Position numbers and translations under genes: made by a program
Notes under the pieces: model-generated
What the model was told of the DNA's origin: nothing
What the model saw: only the letters and a program-made list of their open reading frames with translations
Database searches by the model: none
Shown here: positions 1 through 11,118 of the stretch, in pieces
Layout: every line of letters begins with the position of its first letter
How positions within the stretch are numbered: position 1 is the first letter of the stretch
NCBI RefSeq assembly: GCF_029867415.1
Contig: NC_081185.1
Location: 79,829,553-79,893,552 of the forward strand
DNA: 64,000 bases
Origin: Vicia villosa
Lineage: Eukaryota > Streptophyta > Magnoliopsida > Fabales > Fabaceae
Direction: 5' to 3'

Positions 1-71
1 AAACCCAAACCTTTAAATTTCATTTAGAATTCATAGTCGAAGCTTAGTTTCTCTTTCTTAGATAGTAATAC

Positions 72-830
72 TGAAGGATAGAAAAACACTTAGAAAGGTG
101 GGGTTTGAATAAGTGTGACTTTAAAAACTTTTAAGATAAAAACAAATAACACAGTTATTTTTATCCTGGTTCGTTGTTAACGAAACTACTCCAGTCCACC
201 CCCTTAGAGTGATTTACCTCAACTGAGGATTTAATCCACTAATCAATCTTGATTACAATGGTTTTCCACTTAGATACCTTCTAAGTCTTCTAGAGTATTC
301 TGATCTGATCTCACTGATCACTCTAGGAACCTTTTACAATCAATGTAAAATAAATGTTTACAAGAGTATTGAAATGCTTCTTAGAAAGCTATAATCACAA
401 TACTCTAGAATTGAAAACGCCAAGTTTCCCTTTTGCATGTGCTTCGATTCTTCTGAGGCTTCCACGCATCCCTCTGGATAAAACGAATCACTTTAAAATT
501 CAAACCTTCCCACTCAAAGTTCTAAAACGCGACCAACATGACTTGTCGAAATATATATCTTCGAAATATCTCGAACTGTCCTAAGTTTTTATTTCTTTGA
601 CTTCGAAAAAATTTCAACTTAAGCTCCAACTCGACATCGAGAAAAGGCTTCCATACGAAGAAACTTGAAATAGCTTTACACAGCCATGTTCCCATTTTTC
701 ATTCGAAGCATACAACTTAAAATACTCCGTCTCTGATTGTCTAAATCTTCAACTAACAGTATGTAACAAGGGAGTTGTTGCAGATTCCAAAAGTTTTTTT
801 TGCCCTAAATGTAACAAACATATTTGGACT
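72..830 (-). mobile_element. degenerate LTR fragment (family D), minus strand
   Basis: The reverse complement of about 440-700 matches the plus-strand LTR-like piece at 24900-25190. Shared stretches include gtttcttcgtat, gtcgagttggagctt and gcgtggaagc. A plausible LTR edge is TGAAGG at 72, but no primer site follows and no coding is visible. The sequence resembles copia-type LTRs of legumes; the family is not certain. It is treated as a relic that lies directly before the RPA-like exons. Confidence 0.45.
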
Positions 831-943
831 ATTGTACCAAGGTGATCCTCCTAAAGTGTTTCTATATTTCAGTAGTTTTTAAAATTGTTCATCTGTATTT
901 ACTATATTCATTATCTAATTCCACCACTTTCTTAACTTTATAG

Positions 944-1704
944 GTACCATGTCCGACTTAGAGTTATTGATGAAACTGATTTTGTTACTTTCGTGCTTTT
1001 TTATCGTGGTTGTTATTTGCTGACAAAGAAGACATGTGATGATTTGATTGAAGAGATGGATAATGTTAGTATTTTTTCAAATATGAATCTGTTTATTGTT
1101 TTTTTACTGTCATACAATCATTATTATTGTATTCATTAGTAACTGTTATCTTATTTTAAAAAGTTGTGTATTGGGTACTTGAGACAACCATTATGCCAAG
1201 AGTTATTTATGATTTTGTTAAAAAAACTATGTTGTTTAAGATAGATGTCAAGAATGATGTCAATTGTGGATTTGAAAAGTCATTCCGTGTCAAAAAAGTT
1301 AGTGCCGATAAAGATATTGTGACTAAGTTCAAGTCTGTTATCATGGTGATTTATACTTTCTTAAATGTTTGACATTTTTTAGGTAAAACTAGCAAATTTA
1401 TTCATATAAATAAGTGTTATGGTGTTTTGTTCATGTTATTTAAAATTAAGTTGATATTAAGGATGATCCGACAGCCGGTGTTGATCTGAGTCAAATGGAT
1501 GTTGGTGTGGTTCAGGATTTGAATTTCAAATTTCAGAGCGTGATTGATGATGATAGAAGTGAAGACACTTCTTCAGTGTCCAAGCGTATTGAATATGATG
1601 TTGCAGATTGCACTCCTATTAAAAGGAATTTTGTGGAAGTTGCTAATGAGAGTGATGGGTCTAGATCAAGAATTACCAAAAACATAAAGATTGAGAAGGA
1701 TTGA
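944..1704 (+). pseudogene. 3' part of an RPA1-like (replication protein A large subunit) gene, three exons
   Basis: Three exon-like blocks can be read with plausible splice signals: 944-1064 (after TATAG, before GTTAGT), 1164 to about 1344, and 1462-1704 ending in TGA. The first encodes an OB-fold-like stretch (HVRLRVIDETDFVTFVLFYR). The second contains LFKIDVKND and FEKSFRVKKV, typical of the C-terminal OB fold of plant RPA1-like or Helitron-type RPA proteins. The third is a charged tail ending KIEKD. Such proteins bind single-stranded DNA in replication and repair. No start or N-terminal OB folds are visible; an LTR relic lies immediately upstream, so the gene is probably truncated. It could instead be Helitron cargo. 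The exon boundaries are inference. Confidence 0.55.
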
Positions 1705-2739
1705 TAGACACATTTCATCTAATTCACTTTAAATTTTTACTATGTTATTTTTATTAAAACCTATGGCATTTTTCATGGCCTAAGCTATGTCTACTTTGGA
1801 TTTTGGGGTTATGTGTTTAGCCCAATTGTTTTATCTTTACATTCCTACTGTGATATGTTAACATTAATGTTGTCATCGGTTTTGGTTTTGATTTAAGTTT
1901 CATTGCATAAACATTAAGTTTCATGGCAGTTTACACTTTGCACGATTTGAGTTTATTATCGATGCTACATTGCATTTCTACTGTCATTAGTTACATTTCT
2001 ACTGTCAATGGTTTTGAATTTGGTTTACTTTCGGAGTTATAATATATTGCATTTCTATTGTCATGACATTGCCACTGCCATGTGACTGAGTAGAAAAATT
2101 GTCCAAACTGTCTTGTGAGTTACAAAATGGTGTGATTGTTATCAATGCTTCGATAAAAGGTATGAACATTTAAATTTTGAAAATCATACTTCTTTAGATC
2201 TACGCGAATTCGTCTAACTAATTTTATGTTTGCTCATATTGGAAGATGATGCAGCAAAAAAATTGAAAATGGAAACTCTTACATGGAGAGAAGAAACCTG
2301 AAGAATACTTATTTGGTCTTAGCATTTATTTCAAATTAGTGACTAGGATGATGTATTTACAATTATCATGTCATTATAATGTAATGAATATCAAACTTAT
2401 TTTGAATAATATCAATAAAACTAATTTTTTATTTTAAAATTCATTTGTTTGCACTTCTAACTTACACGACTTTAACTGCAATCTTTTGGTATACTAACAA
2501 ATGAACTGAACTAATATAAATTGTGAAAAAAATTTAGAATTCTCAAGCTACGTGTTAGTACTTAATTTCTATTAGACAACCATAATTGATCTTTCAACAA
2601 TGCTATGGTGACACCTTTTCTTACACCCATTTGTTACACTATTCACCATATTATACAGTGAACAATATTTTTTTAATAAAATAATAATATTTAAAAAATA
2701 ATAATTTTTTAAAAATTTATTTTATAACACAAATATATG
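1705..2739. other. AT-rich stretch without a recognisable gene
   Basis: This follows the RPA-like stop and may include its 3' UTR. There are no long open frames and no clear repeat. The phrase 'catttctactgtcat' recurs several times around 1970-2060, which suggests minor local duplication. Confidence 0.5.
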
Positions 2740-3245
2740 GCTGTGTCATTAACCAACTTCACAATTGAATTAACCAAAAAAATATATGCTATTAACCAAC
2801 AATTTTACTTTTAATTTATTAACCAATTTCACTACTTCATTAACCAATAAAATACATGTTATTAACCATATTCAACATAAACTTATAAATATATTAACCA
2901 AAATTTACACTCCATTAACAAACTTTATTTTACTATTTTATATATTTTATATTTTAAAATTAATTAACCAGATAATGAACTGTATTAACCAATTTTATAC
3001 ATATTATTAAACAAAATTAATTTATCACGTAAGATTATATTTTTTAGTGAGAATATATATTAACCAAACTCTGAATTGTAATAACCAAATTATAACACTC
3101 ACTTAACAAACTTGTATTTCCCAATCAATACACTAATAACCAAACTATGAAATTTTATAACCAACTTATAAGACTCAATTAATCAACTTTTATTTTCCAA
3201 TTAAGATTGCTTTTTATTGCCAGGATATCTATTAACCAAACTGGT
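2740..3245. repeat. TTAACCAA-rich degenerate minisatellite
   Basis: The word ttaacca(a) recurs roughly every 20-35 bases across about 500 bp in otherwise AT-rich sequence (for example 2749, 2769, 2793, 2819, 2843, 2863, 3060). The spacers differ in sequence and length, so this is a short conserved motif in variable filler rather than a clean tandem array. A short open frame at 2786-3010 is a by-product of low complexity. Confidence 0.65.
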
Positions 3246-3960
3246 AACACGCCCATTTCTAAGTCCTAATTATGAATAAAGATTAAGAATGGATTTATGA
3301 GAAGCAAATGAGGTTTAATTACTAATCTCATAAGTGTCATGATTAGTGGTTAGTCTTGTGACCAAGGGTAAGATAGTAATTGCATCAATTGAATATTTAA
3401 ACTCCAAATCCAATCAAAACCTCATTTTATCAATTCACTTCTCCACCTTAAGACATAAAATCAGAATTTGGAAGAAAAAGGGATAAGAGATAGAGATAGG
3501 GTGGTCTTGAAGAAGAAGAAGAAGAAGAAGAAGAAGAAGCAAGACTAACTTCAAGCTCATCATCAATATGCATGTGCAAGATACTTGTAGATAGAAAAGT
3601 ATGACTTCAAAAATCATGCTTGGTGTGAATCATCATCATCTCCATCATTCAATCATGCAAAACCAGAATCTCCATGAAATTGAGGTGAGTTCCATAGTTA
3701 GAACTTGTGTAAGAGTTAGGGTTTTGTAAAATTGTTTGACCATGGGTTAGATTGTGATTACATGTTGCATGCTTGATAAAATGGTTGAATATGTGTTACT
3801 TTAATGCAATTGTATGCTATGGATTGTTGAAATAGGATGGATTTTGGATTTGGATTGTTGCCATATTAACATTGTTGCCATTGTTGCCTTGTCCAAGGTT
3901 CAAACCAAGGACACCTTGGCTGATGCAATTCATCTTTACTAGTAGGCCACCCAAGCATGG
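3243..3960 (+). other. LTR-like or transcribed non-coding stretch
   Basis: It begins TGGTAACACGCCC, like the starts of some Ty3-type LTRs, and contains a purine-rich block, a GAA microsatellite and a possible splice donor (GAG|GTGAGT near 3685) followed by 'agttagggtttt'. The layout resembles 19100-19260, where a purine-rich leader also precedes a possible donor. No protein can be read. It may be an LTR fragment with leader. Confidence 0.35.
3509..3539 (+). repeat. (GAA)n microsatellite
   Basis: About ten uninterrupted GAA/AGA units lie within the LTR-like stretch. A leucine-run reading on the minus strand is an artefact of this repeat. Confidence 0.9.
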
Positions 3961-4849
3961 TTATGAAATTAAGTAAGTTTAATTGGAATTAAGCTAACCA
4001 GAGCCTCTCCTGCGAGCACAGGCAAAATTAATGAGATTCTATAACAAGGTAAAGACTAAACATACGATCATCCAAACAATGAGTTTAATATATTGTAACT
4101 TATAACATCTTTAACAAAGTTGTATAGACCGCGAAATCTAGTAGAGATCAGAACATGCAATTCTCATCTAGCAACGGTAACGGCATAACTAAACACTAAT
4201 CTGACAAAATATTAAAAGAAGTTATTCATCATCCATATATAATATTAAAAGAAGTTATTCATCATCCATATATAATTTTAAAAGAAACATAAGCATTATA
4301 AACAAACAGGTCTCTCTACAGTGTAATCAGTTTCAATCATTGAAATCATTCTTTCACTGTTACATAATATGAATTCCTCTTTCTCTCGGCACTTTCTAAT
4401 TCATAGGTACATCAATAAAACTCATTTATAGGGCTCCAGAAAATCATCAAGTTATTGTATTCCCCATACATTAATTAAAGCACCCATAAGCAAAAGCAAA
4501 TACTGAAATGTCGTGTCCTATGAGTTTTTACATATTACTAACAAAGAACACTTTTATGAGACAATTAAATTATGCAGAAAAAAATATGGACATGACCAAG
4601 TCCTTAATCTTCTAAACAACAAATTCTTCCGTATCCAAACAATTAAAAATTTTTAGCCCAACACTCAAGGGAGCAGTTATGAAGTTTAATTTGAGCCAGT
4701 CCAATCAGAGCCTCCTGAGCAAACAAATGAAAAATAAGACTCTATACGCAATGTAAAAACAAAACAAGCTTATTCACATAATTACCAATAATCATCTAAA
4801 CAGTAAGTTTGGTATATTGCAACCTTTTTATTTGGGATTGACGGAGCCC
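3961..4849. other. non-coding flank of the duplicated RNase H segment
   Basis: No gene is visible. From about 4270 this region is clearly similar to 14885-15370 (for example 'gtgtaatcagtttcaatca' and 'atatgaattcctct'), so it belongs to the segment shared by both RNase H relics. Local echoes are also present: 3985-4060 resembles 4680-4760, and 4210-4235 is directly repeated at 4240-4275. Confidence 0.55.
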
Positions 4850-5163
4850 GAAAAAGAAGAGAGTTACACAGTCCTCATAGAGGGACTCCCAATTTTATCC
4901 ACTACATAATGCACCACAACATCTTGCGGGCAACTATCAAAATAAGCTGAACCTATTCTAATACTACTTCCCATTTTAGGAAGAGAGTTTGCACTGCAAT
5001 TCACCTCTCAATACACATGAAAAATGCAAAACTCCAACACTTTTTGAAGCTCCCTTATGATTTGCAGCAACTTTTGCTTCTCTTGAATTAAGGCATTATT
5101 GATTTCCTTGGAATCAGTTTGCACTTCCACCTTTGTGATTCCATTGCCCTAGACCATTCTAAT

Positions 5164-5994
5164 TAGGGGTGGCAATTAGATCTAGTAAGCTTAATTCCAT
5201 CCAATTCATCCACCAAAAAATCCATCCAATTCATCCACCACGTAAAAAATAAGTTAACGGATGAATTAAATTCATCCAACACATTTTGATAATCCAATGG
5301 ATTATTTTTATTTTATACTTTAAAAAAAATTCATAATAAAAATAACTTTTCTAAAAAAAAATTTTGGAAAAAATCAATTTTTTTGGAAAAATGCAAATAT
5401 CGAGTTTTCTCGAAAAACAAAAAATCGAGTTTTTTCGGAAAAACAAAAAAACAAGTTTTTTTTCTGAAAAACGAAAAAGTTGAGTTTTTTTCGGAAAAAC
5501 GAAAGTCGTATTTTTTTGGAAAAACGAAAAAATCGAGTTTTTTTGAAAAAATGAAATATAAAGTTTTTTTCTGAAAAACCATAAAGCCGAGTTTTTTTTT
5601 GAAAAAATGAAAAATCGATTTTTTCAGAAAAATGAAAAGTTGAGTTTTTTCAAGAAAAAATGAAAAATCGAGTTTTATCAAAAAAACAAAAATTTGAGTT
5701 TTATCAGAATAACGAAAAAATATTTTAGAATATTTAATTTTTTTTATAAAATTTAAAAATTATTTTAGAATATTTAAATTATATTTTTTATGATATTTAA
5801 AATAAATTAAGAATTTTTTAACTATATTTTGATGGATGGATCCGTTAGAAATATGTTAATGAATGGATTTTATTCCTTAATGAATGGAATGGATTTGATT
5901 GGATTTTTATTAAGAGAATTTAGTGGATTGGTTTGGTCCATCCATTAACCTATCCAATCCATATCCATCCAACTCATCCATTTTGCCACCTCTA
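5164..5994. mobile_element. hAT-type MITE (831 bp) with 8-bp target-site duplication
   Basis: The ends are TAGGGGTGGCAA (5164-5175) and TTGCCACCTCTA (5983-5994), inverted repeats with one mismatch. The target duplication ATTCTAAT lies at 5156-5163 and 5995-6002. The paralogous segment near 15450 carries a single ATTCTAAT, that is, the empty site. Terminal sequence and an 8-bp duplication are characteristic of hAT non-autonomous elements. There is no transposase. Subterminal copies of 'ccatccaattcatcc' occur at the left end, with complementary 'aatggat' words at the right. Confidence 0.92.
5340..5720. repeat. degenerate tandem array inside the MITE
   Basis: Units of about 30-40 bp built from tcgagttttt and ggaaaaacgaaaaa repeat about ten times and fill the middle of the MITE. 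Open frames on both strands here (Phe/Lys-rich) are repeat artefacts. Confidence 0.8.
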
Positions 5995-6246
5995 ATTCTA
6001 ATGCCTTCAAAGATTCCCCATAGATCAACTACAACAAAAGGATGATTACCAAGCGTCTTAGTGAATCCCTGAATCCAAGTGCAATCATTGCTCTTCATTA
6101 TGCCTCCACAGCTTGCCAAGCCAACATAATTTATCGAGCCATCCGTTTTGAAAGTTGTCCAGTCACCACTAGCAGGACTCCAATGAACTTTCTTCACCTT
6201 TTTGCTCCCTGCTGCAATCTTGTTGTTCAGCTCTAAGCTCCTAAAG

Positions 6247-7138
6247 TGAAGGTGTTTTCATGTTGGCTGCATTAGTGGTAAAACATACCTGGTTGATATT
6301 GTGTTATGCAGGTTGCATATGTGTGAAGCTAATACAAGTTCTGTAGTGAATGTCATGACCGATGTCATGACATCCGTGTGTGACAGCAAGAGCTGTTATT
6401 TTTTATTAAATGTGTTTCCTGATTTATCTCAATTATCAGTTTAGGAAACCTTTTATTGTTTGCTGAATAATTCGTCCAGAAGATCCTGCTGACTGCACAT
6501 TTTGTAACAACCAGATGGCGTGTATATTAGGTTAACTTGGTTAACCCTAATTTGTTTCTAAAAAAAGCCCAAGGCCCAAGACTGCATATAAAAAGACTGC
6601 AATCCTATTTTGGAACGCATACAGAAGATTGTGTATTGTGAAGAACTGTAGTTCTGTAGCTGTCTCGTGTGATCCAAGCAATTGTCCTTGATGATTGCGA
6701 TGGAATAGGTTGTGTGTGTTTATTTTCACTCTAAGCCTTTAAGCACGAGTGTGTGTCTCTAGATTGACGCTTTTAAGCAGGTCAAGGTGTGTTTTTGAAG
6801 AGTGTCTTCTCTCTGTAATTGTTTATGTTTATGTGTAATCACTGCTGTGATTGAGGGAGAGTGAGTGGAGATACTCAGGTCTAGAAATAGGTTAGAATTG
6901 CATTGGGTAGGTCTTAAGTGAGGAGTTGTAAACGGGGGAGTTTAACTCCGAATTAATTCTGCTTATATTGGATTCCCTCCCTGGCTTGGTAGCCCCCAAA
7001 GTAGGTTGTTTGAACCGAACTGGGTAGGTTGTTTGTTCCTTATTGTTTTATGTTGTTCTGTTATTATTATCTGTGTTGTGTAATTGTGGATGTCATAACA
7101 TCTAGTAAGACATCGAGCGTGTGTAACTAGAATTTTCA
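6247..7138 (+). repeat. 5' LTR of the SIRE-type element
   Basis: This 892-bp repeat matches 11389-12289 and carries the same TG...CA ends. Most differences are single bases and short indels, for example a duplicated 'gcggagttaacg' segment in the 3' copy near 12070. Confidence 0.93.
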
Positions 7139-7140
7139 AT

Positions 7141-7152
7141 TGGTATCAGAGC
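7141..7152 (+). other. primer binding site, initiator methionine tRNA type
   Basis: TGGTATCAGAGC begins two bases after the 5' LTR, the usual copia arrangement for minus-strand priming. Confidence 0.9.
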
Positions 7153-7209
7153 AGGCACCCTGCCTGTTTACATCTGGGTGAGATCTAGGGATAACAAAAT
7201 TCTGGTACT

Positions 7210-8535
7210 ATGGAGAAGGAACTGTTAGTGTTTGGGAATAGACCACCTATCCTGGATGGCTCTAACTATGACTACTGGAAACCTCGCATGGCAGCAGTCA
7301 TAAAGTCTATGAACAGCAAGGCCTGGAGAGCTGTGGAAAGCGGGTGGAAACATCCTGAGAAGATTATGGAAGATGGAACCACTGTTCTAATTCCTGAAAC
7401 TCACTGGAGCAAAAATGAAGAAGAGGTAGCTTTGGGAAATTCCAAAGCCCTAAGTGCGTTATTCAATGGGATTGACAAGAACATATTTAGGCTTGTGCAA
7501 CACTGTGAACTAGCTAAAGAAGCTTGGAATATCCTTAAAACAGCTCATGAAGGCACATCCAAGGTAAAGATGCCGAGACTTCAAATGCTTACCACTAAGT
7601 TTGAAAATCTAAAGATGAAAGAGGATGAAACCATTTATGAATTCTACATGAATGTCCGCGAGATTTCAAACAACTCAGCAGCCTTAGGAGAAAAAAAGAC
7701 TGAAGAAAAACTGGTAAGGAAGATCCTCAGATCACTGCCTAAGCGAATTGATATGAAGGTAACTGCCATAGAGGAAGCTCGAGACATCAGCAACATAAAG
7801 CTGGACAAACTTATTGGTTCTCTACAAACCTTTGAGTCAAGCATCTATAAGCCTGTTGAAAATAAGAACAAAGGCATCGCTTTTGTCACCAACACAGGTG
7901 ATAATTCAAAAGAAAGCAATGGTGGAAGTGATGAGAATTTATCAGACGCCATAGCCATGCTTGAGAAACAATTCAGCAGACTTATTAAAAGGGTTGATCA
8001 AAAGTCCAGACCCAATGTCAAGAACACTTCCAATGACATCAGTCAGACCTATGACTCAAGCAAAAGATTCAAAGCTGAGGAGAAGCCCAATCTAGGGAAA
8101 GGGGTTCAGTGTCATGGATGTGAAGGATTTGGACACATAAGAGTTGAATGTCCTACTTACCACAAGGAGCAAAAGAAAGGACTGACTGTTACTTGGTCTG
8201 ATGAAGACTCAGATTCAGAAGAAGAAACAGCAAGACATGTCACAATTTCAATAAGAATCTATAAATCTGATGATGATTCCAGTGATGAACTAGCTGCCTC
8301 GTACAAGAAGTTGTGTATGAAGAATGCTAAAGTCTGCAAACAAGTGGAGAAGCAAGAGATAATCGTAAGAGAGCTAGAAACTGAGAAGAATAAACATCTT
8401 ACAACTATAGACTCCCTCTGTAGTGAAGTAAGCATGTTGAACTACAAACTTGATCAAATGACCAAGTCATTCAAAATGCTGAACAATGGATCTGATAATC
8501 TAGAAGAAATTCTGGAATCTGGACAAAGAACATGA
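7210..8535 (+). CDS. gag: SIRE-type Gag polyprotein part
   Basis: A 441-residue open frame starts at the first ATG after the primer site. It opens with PPILDGSNYDYWKPRMAAVI, a typical copia Gag N-terminus, followed by the UBN2-like region (AWNILKTAHEGT, LQMLTTKFENLKM, near 115-150). A CCHC zinc knuckle, CHGCEGFGHIRVEC, lies at about residues 301-314, with an acidic stretch (WSDEDSDSEEE) and a predicted coiled coil after it. Gag forms the virus-like particle and binds the element RNA. The frame stops with TGA at 8533 and continues in the same frame into the protease region after one more stop (8647). In SIRE relatives gag and pol share a frame separated by one stop. Confidence 0.88.
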   Translation: MEKELLVFGNRPPILDGSNYDYWKPRMAAVIKSMNSKAWRAVESGWKHPEKIMEDGTTVLIPETHWSKNEEEVALGNSKALSALFNGIDKNIFRLVQHCELAKEAWNILKTAHEGTSKVKMPRLQMLTTKFENLKMKEDETIYEFYMNVREISNNSAALGEKKTEEKLVRKILRSLPKRIDMKVTAIEEARDISNIKLDKLIGSLQTFESSIYKPVENKNKGIAFVTNTGDNSKESNGGSDENLSDAIAMLEKQFSRLIKRVDQKSRPNVKNTSNDISQTYDSSKRFKAEEKPNLGKGVQCHGCEGFGHIRVECPTYHKEQKKGLTVTWSDEDSDSEEETARHVTISIRIYKSDDDSSDELAASYKKLCMKNAKVCKQVEKQEIIVRELETEKNKHLTTIDSLCSEVSMLNYKLDQMTKSFKMLNNGSDNLEEILESGQRT

Positions 8536-8649
8536 GACATGTCTGGAGCGGGATTAATGGTTAAAGAGGAATTCATCGCTGGATTCACGAGAGCAAAGCC
8601 CGAGACTTGTGTGGCCAACCGGATGTCAGCACCAATGTCACAACATTAA

Positions 8650-9762
8650 GACAACAGAAGAAAGAGGCATTCAAAGAAGAAATTCCAAAAATGGAGGTGT
8701 CATCACTGTGGGAGATTTGGTCACATAAAGCCATTCTGTTTTAGACTATTTGGATATCCAGACCAAACTCATCAAGCCAAACCTGAATATAATACCTGCA
8801 ACAGAAAGCAGCGATGGGCAGCTAAGAATGTTGCTCTGGTAGCACACACTTCTCTAAGGATGCCTGCAAAAGAAGATTGGTACCTTGACAGTGGTTGCTC
8901 AAATCATATGACTTGGAGGAAGAACTCTCTAGTAGACCTCAAATTGGAAGGAAACAATTATGTGACTCTGGGTGATGGAGAAATAAGAGAAGTCAAAGGT
9001 GTTGGGAAGACAGAAGGGCAGGGTATCCCTAATCTAAATAATGTTCTACTTGTACAAGAATTGGCTGCAAACCTTATAAGCATCAGTCAGCTGTGTGATG
9101 AAGGATTCAATGTCAGGTTCACCAAAGAGGAGTGCATCATCACTAATGAAGCAAATGAGGAAGTCATGAAGGGATTTAGGTCTAAGGATAATTGCTGTCT
9201 ATGGAAGCCTAACACACCTGTCTACCCCTCTGACTACTCCATAATCAGAGAAGAATTAAAAGTTTACCGTCAAGAATCTGATGAATCTGATGAAGAATCA
9301 TATGTTGGGGATCTCACCATAAGTGAACTATCTACTAGTTTTACTGAGACCTGTTTAATGAATGAGAAATTGTGTGCAAAAGTAAGGGAGTACAGAAGTA
9401 TCAATAGATTTCTGCTAGAAGAAAGAGTAAGCCTTGTGATAGACATTATAGATCGGGAAAGAAAACTAGAAAAGTCAAATGTGAGCAACGATCCTAAAAG
9501 TCTATCTAAAAGTAATGTCACAGAGATTGTTGCAACAACATCTAAAGACATTGTGAAGAAAAAGGGTATGTTAGGTATTTGTTACCAAAACATATTATTG
9601 CAATTAACCTACGTGGGGGAATATTTTTTGGGATTTGTAAAAATCCACAATTTTAAATTTCCCTCACTCAGTATGCATATAAAGCTCCCTCGATCTCCTA
9701 GTATTCTGAAAATGGCAAACTTTCCTATTAGTTCTTCTCGCTACTTACTAAGGTTGCACTAA
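8650..9762 (+). pseudogene. pol: second zinc knuckle and protease of the SIRE-type element; rest of pol lost
   Basis: This is the same frame as gag. It holds a second CCHC knuckle, CHHCGRFGHIKPFC (8698-8739), then the retropepsin core DWYLDSGCSNHMT (from about 8875; active-site motif DSG) and ANLISISQLCDEG. Where integrase should follow CCLWKP, the frame instead runs into an acidic, coiled-coil-like stretch (QESDESDEESYVGDL...) that resembles the gag tail, and then into leader-like sequence of the envelope region. No integrase, RT or RNase H motif is present. The ATG at 8860 is not the natural start; the frame is open from 8650. Confidence 0.82.
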
Positions 9763-9829
9763 TCGAATTGTTCTCACGGGCGTGACACAGTTTCTGTCTC
9801 AAAAAGTTTCTGAATTTCTCAGCAATCAA

Positions 9830-11118
9830 GTGATGGATCTCCCTTATTGGACTCGGCAACACCGGAAGAGTCCTCTAACGCTAATAGGATTCTTAAGGTT
9901 GTCCCTTTAAGGACGATTAGCAGTGACGAAGTTAAGGCCACAGCCTAAAACGACACATGCAAAACCGCCCAAGGAGGGTATTCACAACAAGGGCACCAAA
10001 CCCTCTTCATCTGCTACCTTGGAGGAACTTACTAAAGAAGGATCCAAATATGTCGATAGCGCAATTACCATGATTGTTACTCGTATTCTGATGGAAAATC
10101 ATCAAGTAAGGCTGGTATTGAAGTTGTTCACACCATTGATAGTGACCTAGCTGAAGAGGAGTTCAACAAGGATGGACAAGGGATTGCTAAGAATACCAAT
10201 GTTACTGAGGATGTCAATGACATCAAAGATAATGAGCACCCTAAGGCCAATACTGAAACTGATACTAATGTGGTAGACTTAGATGAGTACTCTGACAACG
10301 AATTGCTTACCTCCTTGAATCCTAGTGTAGCCAACATGCTAATGACAAGAAGAAAAGGCAAAACTATTGTCCAAAGATCACCTAAGAAGAGCACACAAGT
10401 GAATAGCACTGCCAAATACACTGTTAGGAAGAAGCGTACTTATGCTGGTCCTATCAAGAGTAAAGTTGTAACCAAGAGTACAGGGGTTGGTCCATCAAAA
10501 TCTTAGAGCAAGGTCATTCCAAAAAAAAGAAAGGAATGGGAAATTGTTGAACCTGAGTCTGATGTTGAAGTGAATGTCCCTGACATCCCATCAAGGAAGA
10601 AGCCTACAACCAGCAAGCTTGCTGCTAGTATTCCTAAAGTTCCCATTGGTAGTGTGTCATTCCACTATGCCTCTAGTTCCAGCAGGTGGAAGTATGTACT
10701 CCAAAAGAGATTGCCTGTTGAAAGGGAATTGGCTCCAAATGCTATTGAGAACAAGGAGGTCTTAGAGCTAATTAAAAAAGCTGGACTATTAAAGACTGTT
10801 TGCAATCTTCCCAAATGTTATGAGAAACTGGTCAAAGAATTTGTGGTGAACCTATCTGAAGATTGTGGCAACAGCAGGAGTGTAGACTACAGAAAGGTGT
10901 TTGTGAGAGGTAAGTGTGTATCATTCTCTCCGTCTGTAATTAATAAATTCTTGGGAAGAACATATGAAGCTCAAACTGAGATGGAAGTAACAGACAACAA
11001 AGTCTGTCAAGTGATCACAGCCAAGCAGGTAAACAGCTGTCCCCTGAAAGAGAAGATAACTACAAGTAAGCTGAGCATCAAGTATGTAATGCTTCACAAG
11101 ATAGGAGCAGCCAAGTAA
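9830..11118 (+). pseudogene. envelope-like ORF remnant of the SIRE-type element
   Basis: Downstream of pol a reading frame resembles the envelope-like protein of SIRE/Maximus elements (also annotated as a putative plant transposon protein domain). Recognisable parts are SRWKYVLQKRLPVERELA, LLKTVCNLPKCYEKLVKEF, and YRKVFVRGKCVSFSPSVINKFLG in 10690-10960. The role of such proteins in plants is unknown. The frame is broken by an early frame change before about 10130 and a TAG at 10504, and it ends at 11118, shorter than full-length relatives. An open stretch survives from 10570 to 11118. Confidence 0.75.

Larger units (their letters stand above)
4850..6241 (-). pseudogene. LINE-derived RNase H domain, copy 1 (C-terminal half)
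   Basis: The minus strand encodes a plant RVT_3-type RNase H domain as found in non-LTR retrotransposon remnants. FKTDGS and the surrounding VHWSPASGDWT lie near 6130-6190, ADLWGIFEGIR-like residues near 6010-6050 (here VVDLWGIFEGI), and after the MITE the frame resumes with VEVQTDSKE near 5105-5130, then IRELQ...FHVY at 4990-5060. The domain cleaves RNA in RNA-DNA hybrids during LINE reverse transcription. It is dead: there is an in-frame TAG in the GIRMV segment (near 5145) and a TGA after FHVY (near 5005), a MITE sits in the domain, and a SIRE-type element splits it at 6246. The N-terminal half continues at 12290. Confidence 0.75.

Noticed and set aside
3435..3617. Leucine-run frame on the minus strand
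   Set aside because: Produced by the GAA microsatellite.
5331..5681. Phe/Lys-rich open frames on both strands
   Set aside because: They arise from the tandem array inside the MITE and match no protein.
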